Part shown: piece by piece, positions 55,374 through 63,293 of the stretch
Numbering within the stretch: the stretch's first letter is position 1
Layout: the number at the start of each line of letters is the position of its first letter
Source: Sphingomonas sp. Leaf230
GTDB taxonomy: Bacteria > Pseudomonadota > Alphaproteobacteria > Sphingomonadales > Sphingomonadaceae
DNA length: 64,000 nucleotides
Reading direction: 5' to 3'
Assembly (NCBI RefSeq): GCF_001421745.1
Contig: NZ_LMKW01000012.1
Span: 1-64,000, forward strand
Program-made: the position numbers and the translations under genes
The notes under the pieces: model-generated
Told to the model about the DNA's origin: nothing
The model's database searches: none
The model's input: only the letters and a program-made list of their open reading frames with translations

Positions 55374-55575
55374 TGGTTCACGCGGAGGCGCGGAGACGCG
55401 GAGACGCGGCGGAGCCGCTAAGAAGAATATTTCGCGCAGAGGCGCTGAGGCGCTGAGAGAGAGGAAGGGAGCAAGGCCTAACTTCTTGCTCTCCGCGCCT
55501 CTGCGCCTCTGCGCGAACAAGTTTCTGCCTGCGGCGCTCAACTTCTCTCCGCGTCTCCGCGTCTCCGCGTGAATC
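55374..55575. repeat. Type E palindrome, copy 2 (nested)
   Basis: Outer arms TTCACGCGGAGGCGCGGAGACG and CGTCTCCGCGTCTCCGCGTGAA enclose a second inverted pair, TTCGCGCAGAGGCGC / GCGCCTCTGCGCGAA. The right end overlaps the last codon of hisA. A transcript through here would fold into one long hairpin between hisA and hisF. Confidence 0.85.
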
Positions 55576-56311
55576 ATCCTGCTGCCTTCGCCACGCTCAT
55601 CGCCGCCGCGAGATCGAGCCGGCCATCATACAACGCCCGCCCGGTAATCACGCCCTCGACGCCATCCCGCACATGCAACGCGAGAACGTGGATCTCGGCA
55701 ATGCCCTTCACCCCGCCACTAGCGATCACAGGAATGTCCACCGACCGCGCCAGATCGACGGTAGCGTCGACGTTGCACCCCTTCAGCATCCCATCACGCC
55801 CGACATCGGTGAACAGCAAAGACGCCACCCCCGCATCCTCGAACCGCCGCGCCAGATCGACCGCGCTCGTGGTCGACACGTCCGCCCAGCCCTTGGTCGC
55901 GACCATGCCGTCCTTCGCATCGACCGCCACGACGATCCCGCCCGGAAAATCCTTCGCCACGCCGCGCACGAAGTCGGGATCCTCCAGCGCCGCCGTCCCG
56001 ATCACGACACGCGACACGCCCAGATTGAACCAGCCCTCGACGCTGGCCCGCGTCCGGATGCCGCCGCCAAGCTGCACATGCCCCGGAAACTGCGCGACGA
56101 TCGACCGCACCGCATCGCCATTGACCGAAGCCCCCGCAAACGCGCCGTCGAGATCGACCACGTGCAGATGCTCCGCACCCGCCTCGGCGAACAGCATAGC
56201 CTGCGCCGCCGGATCGTCGCCATAGACGGTCGCCCGGTCCATATCGCCCTCGGCGAGACGCACCACCTGACCCGCCTTGAGGTCGATCGCGGGAAAAATG
56301 ATAAGGCTCAC
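55574..56311 (-). CDS. hisA: Phosphoribosylformimino-AICAR ribotide isomerase
   Basis: Fourth histidine-pathway enzyme, an Amadori isomerase. The 245-residue TIM barrel begins FPAIDLKAGQVVRLAEGDM with the catalytic Asp and has VDLDGAFAG, LGGGIRT, TDVGRDGMLKG (second Asp) and VIASGGVKG. I chose the GTG at 56311, which overlaps the hisH stop (GTGA) and has GGAG upstream; a GTG at 56320 is possible. The stop codon lies at the edge of a type E palindrome. Confidence 0.94.
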   Translation of the reverse strand: MSLIIFPAIDLKAGQVVRLAEGDMDRATVYGDDPAAQAMLFAEAGAEHLHVVDLDGAFAGASVNGDAVRSIVAQFPGHVQLGGGIRTRASVEGWFNLGVSRVVIGTAALEDPDFVRGVAKDFPGGIVVAVDAKDGMVATKGWADVSTTSAVDLARRFEDAGVASLLFTDVGRDGMLKGCNVDATVDLARSVDIPVIASGGVKGIAEIHVLALHVRDGVEGVITGRALYDGRLDLAAAMSVAKAAG

Positions 56312-56913
56312 GGCCGCCACTCCAGGAAACGTTCGAGCAAGGCCAGACCGTAGCGCTGGCTCTTCTCAGGATGAAACTGCACGCCGATCATCGTGTCGCG
56401 ACCGATCGCTGCAGTGACGGGACCGGCATGGTCGGTGGTCGCGAGCACGTCGGCGCCTTCGAACGCGAAGCTATGCAGGAAATACGCTTCGCCCGGCTCG
56501 ATCAGCGGATGTGCGACGGAGGGAACGACGTCGTTCCACCCCATATGCGGCACCTTCGCCTCCATAGTCCCCGGCTCCAGCCGCCGCACGCGCCCGGCGA
56601 CCCAGCCAAGCCCGGCATGAGTCCCCATTTCTTCCCCCGCATCGGCCATCAACTGCATGCCGACGCAGATCCCAAGAAACGGCGTACCCTCGTCGCGCAC
56701 CCGTCGGTTCAGCGCCTCGACCATTCCCGGCACCGCGCGCAAAGCCGCCGCACAAGCGCCGTACGCGCCCACGCCCGGCAACACGATCCGGTCAGCCTTC
56801 GCAACGACGTCCGCGTCGGCGGTGACAACCAGATCGACACACCCAGCCGTCCGCAACGCGTTCTCGACCGAATGCAGGTTGCCCGCGCCGTAGTCGATCA
56901 GCGCGAGCGTCAA
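56308..56913 (-). CDS. hisH: Imidazole glycerol phosphate synthase, glutamine amidotransferase subunit
   Basis: Supplies ammonia to HisF. The 201-residue class I glutaminase has the nucleophile Cys83 in GICVGMQL and His181/Glu183 in FHPEKS, plus the opening DYGAGNLHSVENAL. The start is a TTG at 56913. The preceding GGGAGGGGAA, its only ribosome-binding candidate, is the arm of a type D palindrome. The gene is 25 bases after the hisB stop and overlaps hisA by four bases. Confidence 0.93.
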   Translation of the reverse strand: MTLALIDYGAGNLHSVENALRTAGCVDLVVTADADVVAKADRIVLPGVGAYGACAAALRAVPGMVEALNRRVRDEGTPFLGICVGMQLMADAGEEMGTHAGLGWVAGRVRRLEPGTMEAKVPHMGWNDVVPSVAHPLIEPGEAYFLHSFAFEGADVLATTDHAGPVTAAIGRDTMIGVQFHPEKSQRYGLALLERFLEWRP

Positions 56914-56914
56914 A

Positions 56915-57021
56915 TTCCCCTCCCGCTTGCGGGAGGGGTCATGGGAGGGAGTGACATAGCCGCGAGTCCGACGATCGAGGCCAGGCCCTCCCCCGACCCC
57001 TCCCGCAAGCGGGAGGGGAGG
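56915..57021. repeat. Type D palindrome fused into hisB and abutting hisH
   Basis: Arms TTCCCCTCCCGCTTGCGGGAGG and CCCTCCCGCAAGCGGGAGGGG are about 60 bases apart. Its right part encodes the last 27 residues and stop of hisB, and its left end is the hisH ribosome-binding region. Confidence 0.88.
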
Positions 57022-57589
57022 ACGGAATCGCATCGGCCTTGCGCGGATCGATCTCGATCGCGGTCCGCAGCGCACGTGCGACACCCTTGAACGCCGCCTC
57101 GGCGATGTGGTGGTTGTTCGACCCGTACAGTGTCTCGACGTGCAGCGTGATGCCGGCCGCCTGCGCGAAGCTGTGGAAGAAATGCTCGAACATCTCGGTG
57201 TCCATCCCGCCCAAGCGCTTCTGCGAGAACAGGTCCTTCCACACCAGCCAAGGCCGTCCGGAAATATCCAGCGCCACCCGAGTCAGCGTCTCGTCCATCG
57301 GCGACAGCGCATCGCCGTACCGCGCGATGCCGCGCTTGTCGCCGAGCGCCTGCGCGAACGCCTGGCCTATCGCGATGCCGGTATCCTCGACGGTGTGGTG
57401 CTCGTCGATGTGCAGGTCGCCCTTGGTCCGCACGCGGATGTCGATCAGCGAGTGGCGCGACAATTGTTCGAGCATGTGATCGAAGAAACCAACCCCGGTC
57501 TCGACGTCGTACACGCCGGTCCCATCGAGGTTCACGGTGACGTCGATCGCCGTCTCGGCGGTGGAGCGGGTGATCGTGGCAGTGCGCAT
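56939..57589 (-). CDS. hisB: Imidazoleglycerol-phosphate dehydratase with repeat-derived C-terminus
   Basis: Dehydrates imidazole glycerol phosphate. Metal-binding motifs are complete: GFFDHMLEQLSRHS, DLHIDEHHTVEDTGIA, FEHFFHSFA and GSNNHHIAEAAFKG. The first 216-residue count is unusual: residues 1-189 are standard, ending DPRKADAIPS. The family's usual short end (often PSTKG plus one or two residues) is replaced by about 27 residues, rich in Arg, Ser and Pro, encoded by a type D palindrome. ATG 57589 fits the family start. It heads the his operon. Confidence 0.93.
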   Translation of the reverse strand: MRTATITRSTAETAIDVTVNLDGTGVYDVETGVGFFDHMLEQLSRHSLIDIRVRTKGDLHIDEHHTVEDTGIAIGQAFAQALGDKRGIARYGDALSPMDETLTRVALDISGRPWLVWKDLFSQKRLGGMDTEMFEHFFHSFAQAAGITLHVETLYGSNNHHIAEAAFKGVARALRTAIEIDPRKADAIPSSPPACGRGRGRAWPRSSDSRLCHSLP

Positions 57590-57660
57590 GCCACCCCCCA
57601 TAACGTGCGCCACGACGCATGCAATCTTGACCGGCATCCGAATGGCGCTACCCAAGGGAT

Positions 57661-58146
57661 ATGACCGATGGACTGCCTGATAGCCTGATTCCGTACGACG
57701 AGATCGTACAAGAAGCCCTGCGTGCCGTGGTCGGCCGTGTGCTCGGTTCGGTCGCGGAGGCCGGTGGGCTTCCCGGCGAGCATCATTTCTACATCACCTT
57801 CAAAACGCAGGCGCCCGGCGTCGACATCCCCAAGCGCCTGATCGAGCGTTTTCCGGACGAGATGACGATCGTCATGCAGAACCGCTACTGGGACCTCATC
57901 GTCGACGACGAGCGCTTCTCGATCGGGCTCAGCTTCAACCAGGTCCCGTCGAAGCTGGTGATCCCATATTCGGCGATCACCGCGTTCCAGGACCCCGCGG
58001 TAAGCTTCGAACTCCGCTTCCAGGCGCAGGAAGGTGCGGAAGACGCGCGCGGCGACCACGACGAAGCGGAAAACGACGGCCCAACGGCTGTGCCGATCGA
58101 GGACGGCTCGAACGTAGTCGCGGTGGATTTTAAGCGGAAGAAGTAA
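57661..58146 (+). CDS. SspB-family ClpXP adaptor protein
   Basis: A 161-residue stringent-starvation-protein-B-like adaptor that delivers ssrA-tagged or specific substrates to ClpXP. The core (residues 5-125) has YDEIVQEALRAVVGRVL, HHFYITFKTQAPGVDIP, LIERFPDEMTIVMQN and the LSFNQVPSKLVIPYSAITAFQDPAVSFEL strands typical of alphaproteobacterial SspB-alpha. An acidic linker and a C-terminal VVAVDFKRKK tail, which would bind ClpX, follow. It is divergent from hisB. Confidence 0.92.
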   Translation: MTDGLPDSLIPYDEIVQEALRAVVGRVLGSVAEAGGLPGEHHFYITFKTQAPGVDIPKRLIERFPDEMTIVMQNRYWDLIVDDERFSIGLSFNQVPSKLVIPYSAITAFQDPAVSFELRFQAQEGAEDARGDHDEAENDGPTAVPIEDGSNVVAVDFKRKK

Positions 58147-58150
58147 CCCA

Positions 58151-58302
58151 AACTCCCTCGCCCTACGGGGAGAGGGAAGGGGCCCGCGGCACTTGTCGTG
58201 GGAAGGGAGAGGGGAGTGAGGCTCGGAACCGAACCCCCAAAAGCCCCTCACCCTTCCGTAGCCTGCGGCTCCTCCCTCCCTCTCCCCGAAGGGGCGAGGG
58301 AC
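58151..58302. repeat. Type D-like palindrome between sspB and fumC
   Basis: Arms CTCCCTCGCCCTACGGGGAG and CTCCCCGAAGGGGCGAGGG stand at the ends, with further GGGAAGGG / CCCTTCC arms inside. It is a divergent D subtype. Confidence 0.75.
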
Positions 58303-58331
58303 CCACGCAAGCCCCGGAAGGTTCTCCTCCC

Positions 58332-59720
58332 ATGACCACTCGCACAGAAACCGACACGATCGGCCCGATCGAAGTCCCCGCCGCCGCATACTGGGGCGCG
58401 CAGACCGAACGCTCGATCGAGAACTTCCCCTTCGCCACCCGCGAACGCATGCCGATCGAGATCGTCCACGCGCTTGCCCTCGTCAAACAAGCCGCCGCCC
58501 GCGTAAACCGCGCCCACGGCCTCGACGAAACCATCGCCACCGCGATCGACTCCGCCGCACAGGAAGTCATCGACGGCAAGCTCGACGACCAGTTCCCGCT
58601 CGTCATCTGGCAGACCGGCAGTGGTACGCAGTCGAACATGAACGCCAACGAAGTCATCGCCGGTCGCGCCAACGAGGTCCTCACCGGCACCCGCGGCGGC
58701 AAGTCCCCGGTCCACCCCAACGACCATGTCAACATGAGCCAGTCGTCCAACGACAGCTTCCCGACCGCACTCCACATCGCTGCCGCGATTGCCACCACGC
58801 ACCGCCTGATTCCCGCGCTCGACAAGCTTCACGCCGCGCTCGACGCGAAGGCCAACGCCTGGGACGACATCGTCAAGATCGGCCGCACCCACCTCCAGGA
58901 CGCGACGCCGTTGACGCTCGGTCAGGAATTCTCCGGCTATGCGAACCAGCTCTATCGCTGTCGACACCGGATCGAGCCCGCGATCAGCCACGGCATGGTC
59001 ATCCTCGCGCAGGGCGGCACCGCAGTCGGCACCGGCCTCAACGCCCCCGCCGGGTTCGGGGACGCGATCGCGCACGAACTGGCCGAGATCACCGGCCTGC
59101 CGTTCGTCAGCGCGCGGAACAAATTCGAGGCGCTCGCGTCGAACGACCCGCTCGTCCACCTGTCCGGCACGCTCAACACGCTGGCGGTCGCGCTCACCAA
59201 GATCGCCAACGATATCCGCCTGTTGGGCTCAGGCCCGCGTTGCGGCTTCGGCGAGATCGACCTTCCCGCCAACGAGCCGGGCAGCTCGATCATGCCGGGC
59301 AAGGTCAACCCCACGCAGTGCGAGATGCTGACGATGGTCGCGGGCCAGGTGATGGGCAATCACGTGGCGGTCACCGTCGGCGGGATGCAGGGCCATCTGG
59401 AACTTAACGTCTTCAAGCCGCTGATCGGCGCCAACGTGCTGCGCTCGATCGACCTGCTCGCCACCGCGATGGAAGGGTTCGCGGAACGCTGCGTCGATGG
59501 AATCGAACCCAATCGCGGGCGGATCGCAGACCAGCTCGACCGCTCGCTGATGCTGGTCACCGCGCTGGCGCCTGAGATCGGCTACGACGCCGCCGCAAAG
59601 ATCGCCAAATACGCGCACGCCGAAGGCCTGACGCTGAAAGAAGCCGGTCTCGCACTAGGCTTGGTCGACGCCGAAACCTTCGACCGCGTCGTCAAACCCG
59701 AATCGATGCTCGGCCGCTGA
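58332..59720 (+). CDS. fumC: Fumarate hydratase, class II
   Basis: Iron-independent, oxygen-stable fumarase of the TCA cycle. The 462-residue aspartase/fumarase-superfamily protein has TQSNMNANEV, SSNDSFPTA (substrate site), the catalytic His in GRTHLQDA and the signature GSSIMPGKVNP. Full length for the class. A class I enzyme is at 13957-15474, so this organism has both. Confidence 0.95.
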   Translation: MTTRTETDTIGPIEVPAAAYWGAQTERSIENFPFATRERMPIEIVHALALVKQAAARVNRAHGLDETIATAIDSAAQEVIDGKLDDQFPLVIWQTGSGTQSNMNANEVIAGRANEVLTGTRGGKSPVHPNDHVNMSQSSNDSFPTALHIAAAIATTHRLIPALDKLHAALDAKANAWDDIVKIGRTHLQDATPLTLGQEFSGYANQLYRCRHRIEPAISHGMVILAQGGTAVGTGLNAPAGFGDAIAHELAEITGLPFVSARNKFEALASNDPLVHLSGTLNTLAVALTKIANDIRLLGSGPRCGFGEIDLPANEPGSSIMPGKVNPTQCEMLTMVAGQVMGNHVAVTVGGMQGHLELNVFKPLIGANVLRSIDLLATAMEGFAERCVDGIEPNRGRIADQLDRSLMLVTALAPEIGYDAAAKIAKYAHAEGLTLKEAGLALGLVDAETFDRVVKPESMLGR

Positions 59721-59732
59721 CCTTCCCCCACA

Positions 59733-59816
59733 CCGTCATCCTGACGAAAGTCAGGACCCAGAGCCACGATCGGCCCGCTGAGTAATCCTGGGTCCTGACT
59801 TTCGTCAGGATGACGG
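59733..59816. repeat. Type C palindrome, copy 3
   Basis: Arms CGTCATCCTGACGAAAGTCAG and CTGACTTTCGTCAGGATGACG pair perfectly, making this the cleanest of the three C copies. It follows the fumC stop by 12 bases. Confidence 0.88.
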
Positions 59817-59885
59817 TTGGTGGTGGCGTGCGGGAACCCAAACGCCCCTCGCGCGCTAACCCGCCATACGGACAGGAGAAATTAC

Positions 59886-60098
59886 GTGGGCGCAACGACC
59901 ATAGGCGCGCTGATCGGCGCAGGCATCGACTCGCTCAGCGGCGACGACGGCAACGCGGACGGCGCGATCATCGGTGCGATCACCGCCAACGTACTCAAGA
60001 TCGTCGTGCCGCTAGCCGTGACTTACGCGATCGGCTGGGCAGTGCTGCGCGGTGCAGCGGAACTCAAGGACCAGGTTTTCGGGGAGTCAGAAGCATGA
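59886..60098 (+). CDS. Small glycine-rich membrane protein
   Basis: A 70-residue protein starting with GTG behind AGGAG. Residues 3-15 (ATTIGALIGAGID) and 27-56 form glycine-spaced hydrophobic segments, the second a likely membrane helix (VLKIVVPLAVTYAIGWAVL), then an acidic tail. I do not recognise a family. It overlaps the next small gene by ATGA, so the two are made as a pair. Confidence 0.6.
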   Translation: MGATTIGALIGAGIDSLSGDDGNADGAIIGAITANVLKIVVPLAVTYAIGWAVLRGAAELKDQVFGESEA

Positions 60099-60295
60099 TC
60101 GGACGTATTATCAGTGCATTGGTCGGCCGCGAAATGGGCCGTCGCGACGGTTCGGGCGGCGCATCGGGCGCAGTCAAAGGGGTGGTCGCGATGAGCGTGC
60201 TGCGTCGCATGGGCCCGCTCGGCATGGTCCTCGGCGGCGGTTATGCCGCCAAGAAGGCCTATGATCGTAACAAGGCACGCAAGGCCGGATACTGA
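60095..60295 (+). CDS. Small basic protein coupled to the preceding membrane protein
   Basis: A 66-residue protein, ATG overlapping the preceding stop. It has an amphipathic N-terminus (MIGRIISALVGREMGRR), a glycine/serine turn, a hydrophobic LGMVLGGGYAAKKAY segment and a strongly basic end DRNKARKAGY. Possible membrane-surface or glycine-zipper protein. No family recognised. Two-gene pairs of this sort may form a hetero-oligomer; that is speculative. Confidence 0.58.
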   Translation: MIGRIISALVGREMGRRDGSGGASGAVKGVVAMSVLRRMGPLGMVLGGGYAAKKAYDRNKARKAGY

Positions 60296-60367
60296 TCCGC
60301 CTCTAGAATGACACATGCAGGCCGCGCATGGGTTGACGCCCATGCGCAGTCCGCGGCAAGGGCGCGC

Positions 60368-61018
60368 ATGCCCCACACACTTCCGTCCGACCCGCATGGT
60401 TTCCGTCGTCGCGGAGTCCTGTTCGTCCTGTCCTCGCCGTCCGGCGCCGGCAAGTCGACCATCGCGCGCAGATTGCTCGCGGACGAGCACGAACTCGAGA
60501 TGTCGGTCTCGGTCACGACCCGGTCGGTGCGACCCGGCGAAGTCGACGGCAAGGATTACCATTTCACCGACCTCGAAGGCTTTCGCGACATGGTCGCGAA
60601 GGACGAGTTCCTCGAATGGGCGCACGTCTTCAACCACCGCTACGGCACCCCGCGCGCGCAGGTCGAGGAGCTGCTCGCAGCCGGCAAGGACGTGCTGTTC
60701 GACATCGACTGGCAGGGCGCACAACAGCTGTTCCAGATCGCCGGCGGCGATGTCGTCCGCGTCTTCATCTTCCCGCCGTCGATGGAAGAACTCCATCGAC
60801 GCCTCACCAGCCGCGGCACCGATTCGACCGAAGTGATCGAAGCCCGCATGTCGCGCGCGGCGAACGAGGTCAGCCACTGGGACGGCTATGATTACGTGCT
60901 GGTCAACGACGACGTCGACAGCTGCATCCGCGGCGTGAAGACGATCCTCGCGGCGGAGCGGTTGAAGCGGTCACGCCAGACCGGGCTGATCGGTTTCATC
61001 CGCCGCCTGACGCGCTAG
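60368..61018 (+). CDS. gmk: Guanylate kinase
   Basis: Phosphorylates GMP to GDP. The 216-residue protein shows the P-loop SSPSGAGKST (residues 22-31), the GMP-binding SVTTRSVRPGEVDGKDY and the lid-region HVFNHRYGTPR. ATG 60368 has AAGGG five bases upstream; an ATG at 60308 would add 20 unconserved residues. Essential in nucleotide synthesis. It is followed by a type D palindrome. Confidence 0.94.
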   Translation: MPHTLPSDPHGFRRRGVLFVLSSPSGAGKSTIARRLLADEHELEMSVSVTTRSVRPGEVDGKDYHFTDLEGFRDMVAKDEFLEWAHVFNHRYGTPRAQVEELLAAGKDVLFDIDWQGAQQLFQIAGGDVVRVFIFPPSMEELHRRLTSRGTDSTEVIEARMSRAANEVSHWDGYDYVLVNDDVDSCIRGVKTILAAERLKRSRQTGLIGFIRRLTR

Positions 61019-61022
61019 TCTT

Positions 61023-61131
61023 CACCCCTCCCTGGAAGGGAGGGGCCGGGGGTGGGTCGGCTGCTGGGGAAACGACGCGTCAGCCAACAGGCCGACCCAC
61101 CCCCAACCCCTCCCTTCCAGGGAGGGGAGCA
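61023..61131. repeat. Type D-like palindrome between gmk and ATP12 genes
   Basis: Arms CCCCTCCCTGGAAGGGAGGGG and CCCCTCCCTTCCAGGGAGGGG, with inner GGGGGTGGGTCGGC / GCCGACCCACCCCC arms. It fills the gap between two convergent genes and ends two bases before the ATP12 stop. Confidence 0.85.
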
Positions 61132-61133
61132 GG

Positions 61134-61814
61134 TTAGAGCAGCCCCAGAAACGTCACCCCGACTCCGAACTCCTTACGCTTCAACGCGCGCAACTCCGCC
61201 GCCTGCCAGTCCTCGCCCCACATCTCGACCGACCAGTCCTCGTCAATCCCCGCGGCAGCCCAAGCCGCATCCGCATCGATCTCACCCTCGATCAGCGCCA
61301 GCCCGATCACCAGCGACCCGGTCAGCGTCACCACCGGCGACAACCCCGCCAGCCGGAAATCGTCATACGCCGCGACCGCCTCATGCAGTCGCGCGACGGT
61401 CGCCGCCGGTTGGGCAACGTGCATCACGCCTGCCGTCACAGCGAACGTCACGTCATACCGCCCCCGAGCCCACGCCAGCAGCGGATCCCACGCCGCCGCC
61501 TGCCGCTCGACCAGCAAAGGCGGCCCGTCGGCGCGGTAGCAGAGCAGGTCGCTCTCGCCATACGCTGCCAGCCGCGCCGCGAACTGCGCAGGGTCGTTCG
61601 CGATCGGATCGGTCGCCGCATTGGCCAGGCCCGTCAGCGGCATCGTCCGCGGGTCGATCGTCTCGCCGACCGCGCGCCATTCCTCCGCCACCGCCTCGGC
61701 CAGCGCATCGCTGGGCAACGCCAGGGGCCGTCGCCCGGGCGTCCGCACCGGCTTGCCATCGAGCGTCACCACCCGATCCGCATCGATTGCCACGTCTGTC
61801 CAGAACCGCTTCAC
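61134..61814 (-). CDS. ATP12 family chaperone
   Basis: A 226-residue protein of the ATP12 family, which assists assembly of the F1-ATPase alpha subunit in mitochondria and alphaproteobacteria. Visible family pattern: KRFWTDVAIDADRVVTLDGKPVRTPGRRPLALPS at the start, AEEWRAVGETIDPRTMPLTGLANAA and DLLCYRADGPPLLVERQAAAWDPLLAW. It starts with GTG, overlapping the preceding gene by four bases. It is third in a run with the HAD phosphatase and a small membrane protein. Confidence 0.92.
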   Translation of the reverse strand: MKRFWTDVAIDADRVVTLDGKPVRTPGRRPLALPSDALAEAVAEEWRAVGETIDPRTMPLTGLANAATDPIANDPAQFAARLAAYGESDLLCYRADGPPLLVERQAAAWDPLLAWARGRYDVTFAVTAGVMHVAQPAATVARLHEAVAAYDDFRLAGLSPVVTLTGSLVIGLALIEGEIDADAAWAAAGIDEDWSVEMWGEDWQAAELRALKRKEFGVGVTFLGLL

Positions 61815-62029
61815 GCGTCAGGACTCCGCCAGCGATGCGCCAGACTACGCGGCACGATCGCGATCATCGCCATCGCCGACAACACGATCGCCGTCCCGAG
61901 GATCTTCGGCCCCAGATCATGCGCGCGCGCGATCAGGATCAGCCCGAGCAGCGCGCCCGCCACCCCCGCCAGCCGCACGCCGACCAGCACGAACCAGCGT
62001 CGCTGCGCCAGATTGTCCGCGTCGGTCAT
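61811..62029 (-). CDS. 72-residue two-helix membrane protein
   Basis: ATG at 62029 to stop at 61811. Two membrane helices (WFVLVGVRLAGVAGALLGLILI and LGTAIVLSAMAMIAIVP) and a short basic end. It overlaps the HAD gene before it (ATGA) and the ATP12 gene after it (GTGA), so all three are translationally coupled. No family is recognised. An upstream in-frame start (62122) lies inside the HAD gene and is rejected. Confidence 0.7.
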   Translation of the reverse strand: MTDADNLAQRRWFVLVGVRLAGVAGALLGLILIARAHDLGPKILGTAIVLSAMAMIAIVPRSLAHRWRSPDA

Positions 62030-62685
62030 GGCCGAGCCACCATATGCAGCAGGTCCGGCACCGTTGTCGCGACGACATCCGCGCCCGCGTCGGAAAGCTC
62101 GTGCACGTCGTGATACCCCCATGCGACCCCGACGGCGCGCGCCTGCGCGGCGCGCGCCATCGCCATGTCAAAGCTCGTATCGCCGATCATCGCCGTCGTC
62201 TCCACGGTCGCACCGGCCTCCGCAATCGCCGCGAGCAGCATCGCCGGATCGGGCTTCGACGGGTGCCGATCCGCGGTCTGCAACGTCACGAACCGATCGG
62301 TGATCCCGTGCGCGGCGAGGATATGCGCGAGCCCGCGGTCCGACTTCCCCGTCGCCACGCCGAGCGCCCAGCCGTCGGCGGCGAGTGTCTCGATCACCTC
62401 GGCAATCCCCTCGAACAGCGGCTCGTCGGCCAGCTCGCCACTCGCCCGCATCGCATGGAACGCATTCTTGTAGTCGGTAGCGAGCGACCGGTGCAGTGCT
62501 TCGTCCGCTGTCGGCAGCAAGACCTGCATCGCCTCGACAAGACTCAAGCCGACGATCCGCCGAATGTCGGCGCGCGGCGGCGGGATCAGTCCGGCGCCCT
62601 CGAACGCACGCTTGCACGCGACGCAGATGTTCGCCTGGCTGTCGACGAGCGTCCCGTCGCAATCGAACACGGCAAGACGGGTCAT
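62026..62685 (-). CDS. HAD-superfamily phosphatase, Gph-like
   Basis: A 219-residue HAD hydrolase with catalytic DxD in FDCDGTLVDS, motif II around ATGKSDRGL, a Lys in KPDPAM and motif IV GDTSFDM. The alpha-helical cap between residues 20 and 90 resembles phosphoglycolate phosphatase. ATG 62685 was chosen over a TTG at 62697. In alphaproteobacteria a HAD gene commonly sits between rluC and the ATP12 gene, as here. Substrate not determined. Confidence 0.88.
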   Translation of the reverse strand: MTRLAVFDCDGTLVDSQANICVACKRAFEGAGLIPPPRADIRRIVGLSLVEAMQVLLPTADEALHRSLATDYKNAFHAMRASGELADEPLFEGIAEVIETLAADGWALGVATGKSDRGLAHILAAHGITDRFVTLQTADRHPSKPDPAMLLAAIAEAGATVETTAMIGDTSFDMAMARAAQARAVGVAWGYHDVHELSDAGADVVATTVPDLLHMVARP

Positions 62686-62798
62686 GAGATTTTCCAACGC
62701 ATCGCCGCTCGTAGATCACGCGTGCACGCGAGGGAACGCCAAACCGGAACGCGCGCGCTTGCGAACGGTTCGTGTCGGATAGCTCTGGAGACTCAACG

Positions 62799-63293
62799 AT
62801 GGCGCACGCACAGACCGACACCCCGAACATCTGGGCCGCTGCCGCTGCGGGCTTGGTCGCCGGCCTCGCCGCCTCGTTCGTGATGGACCGCTTCCAGGCT
62901 GGCGTCGCCGCGCTATCCTCGTCGGAGCGCGATGCCGAGCCTACGACGGAGAAGGCGGCGGACAAGGTGTCGCAAATGGTGGTCGGCCACGACATCCCCG
63001 ACGATCGCAAGCCGCTCGCCGGGCAGGTCGTGCACTACGCGCTCGGGGCAGGGCTGGGGATCGCATACGCGGTGGCGGCGGAATACCGGCCTTCGGTGAC
63101 CGCGGGATTCGGGACGGCGTTCGCAGCGGTGACGACGACGGTGCTCGACGAGGCGGCGGTTCCGGCAGTGGGGCTAGGCGACGCCCCGTGGAACACTGCG
63201 CCGACGACGCATCTGTATAGCGCGGCGTCGCATATCGTGTTCGGGACGGTAACCGAGGGCGTGCGGCGGTTGCTGATGGGGTGGCTGAAGTAG
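62799..63293 (+). CDS. DUF1440-like (YagU-type) membrane protein
   Basis: A 164-residue inner-membrane protein of the YagU/DUF1440 outline: the first helix AAAAAGLVAGLAASFVMDRFQAG, then VHYALGAGLGIAYAVAAEY and YSAASHIVFGTVTEGVRR. E. coli YagU has been linked to acid tolerance. ATG 62799 follows GGAG. It runs opposite to the surrounding rluC-HAD-ATP12 direction and separates them. Confidence 0.75.
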   Translation: MAHAQTDTPNIWAAAAAGLVAGLAASFVMDRFQAGVAALSSSERDAEPTTEKAADKVSQMVVGHDIPDDRKPLAGQVVHYALGAGLGIAYAVAAEYRPSVTAGFGTAFAAVTTTVLDEAAVPAVGLGDAPWNTAPTTHLYSAASHIVFGTVTEGVRRLLMGWLK

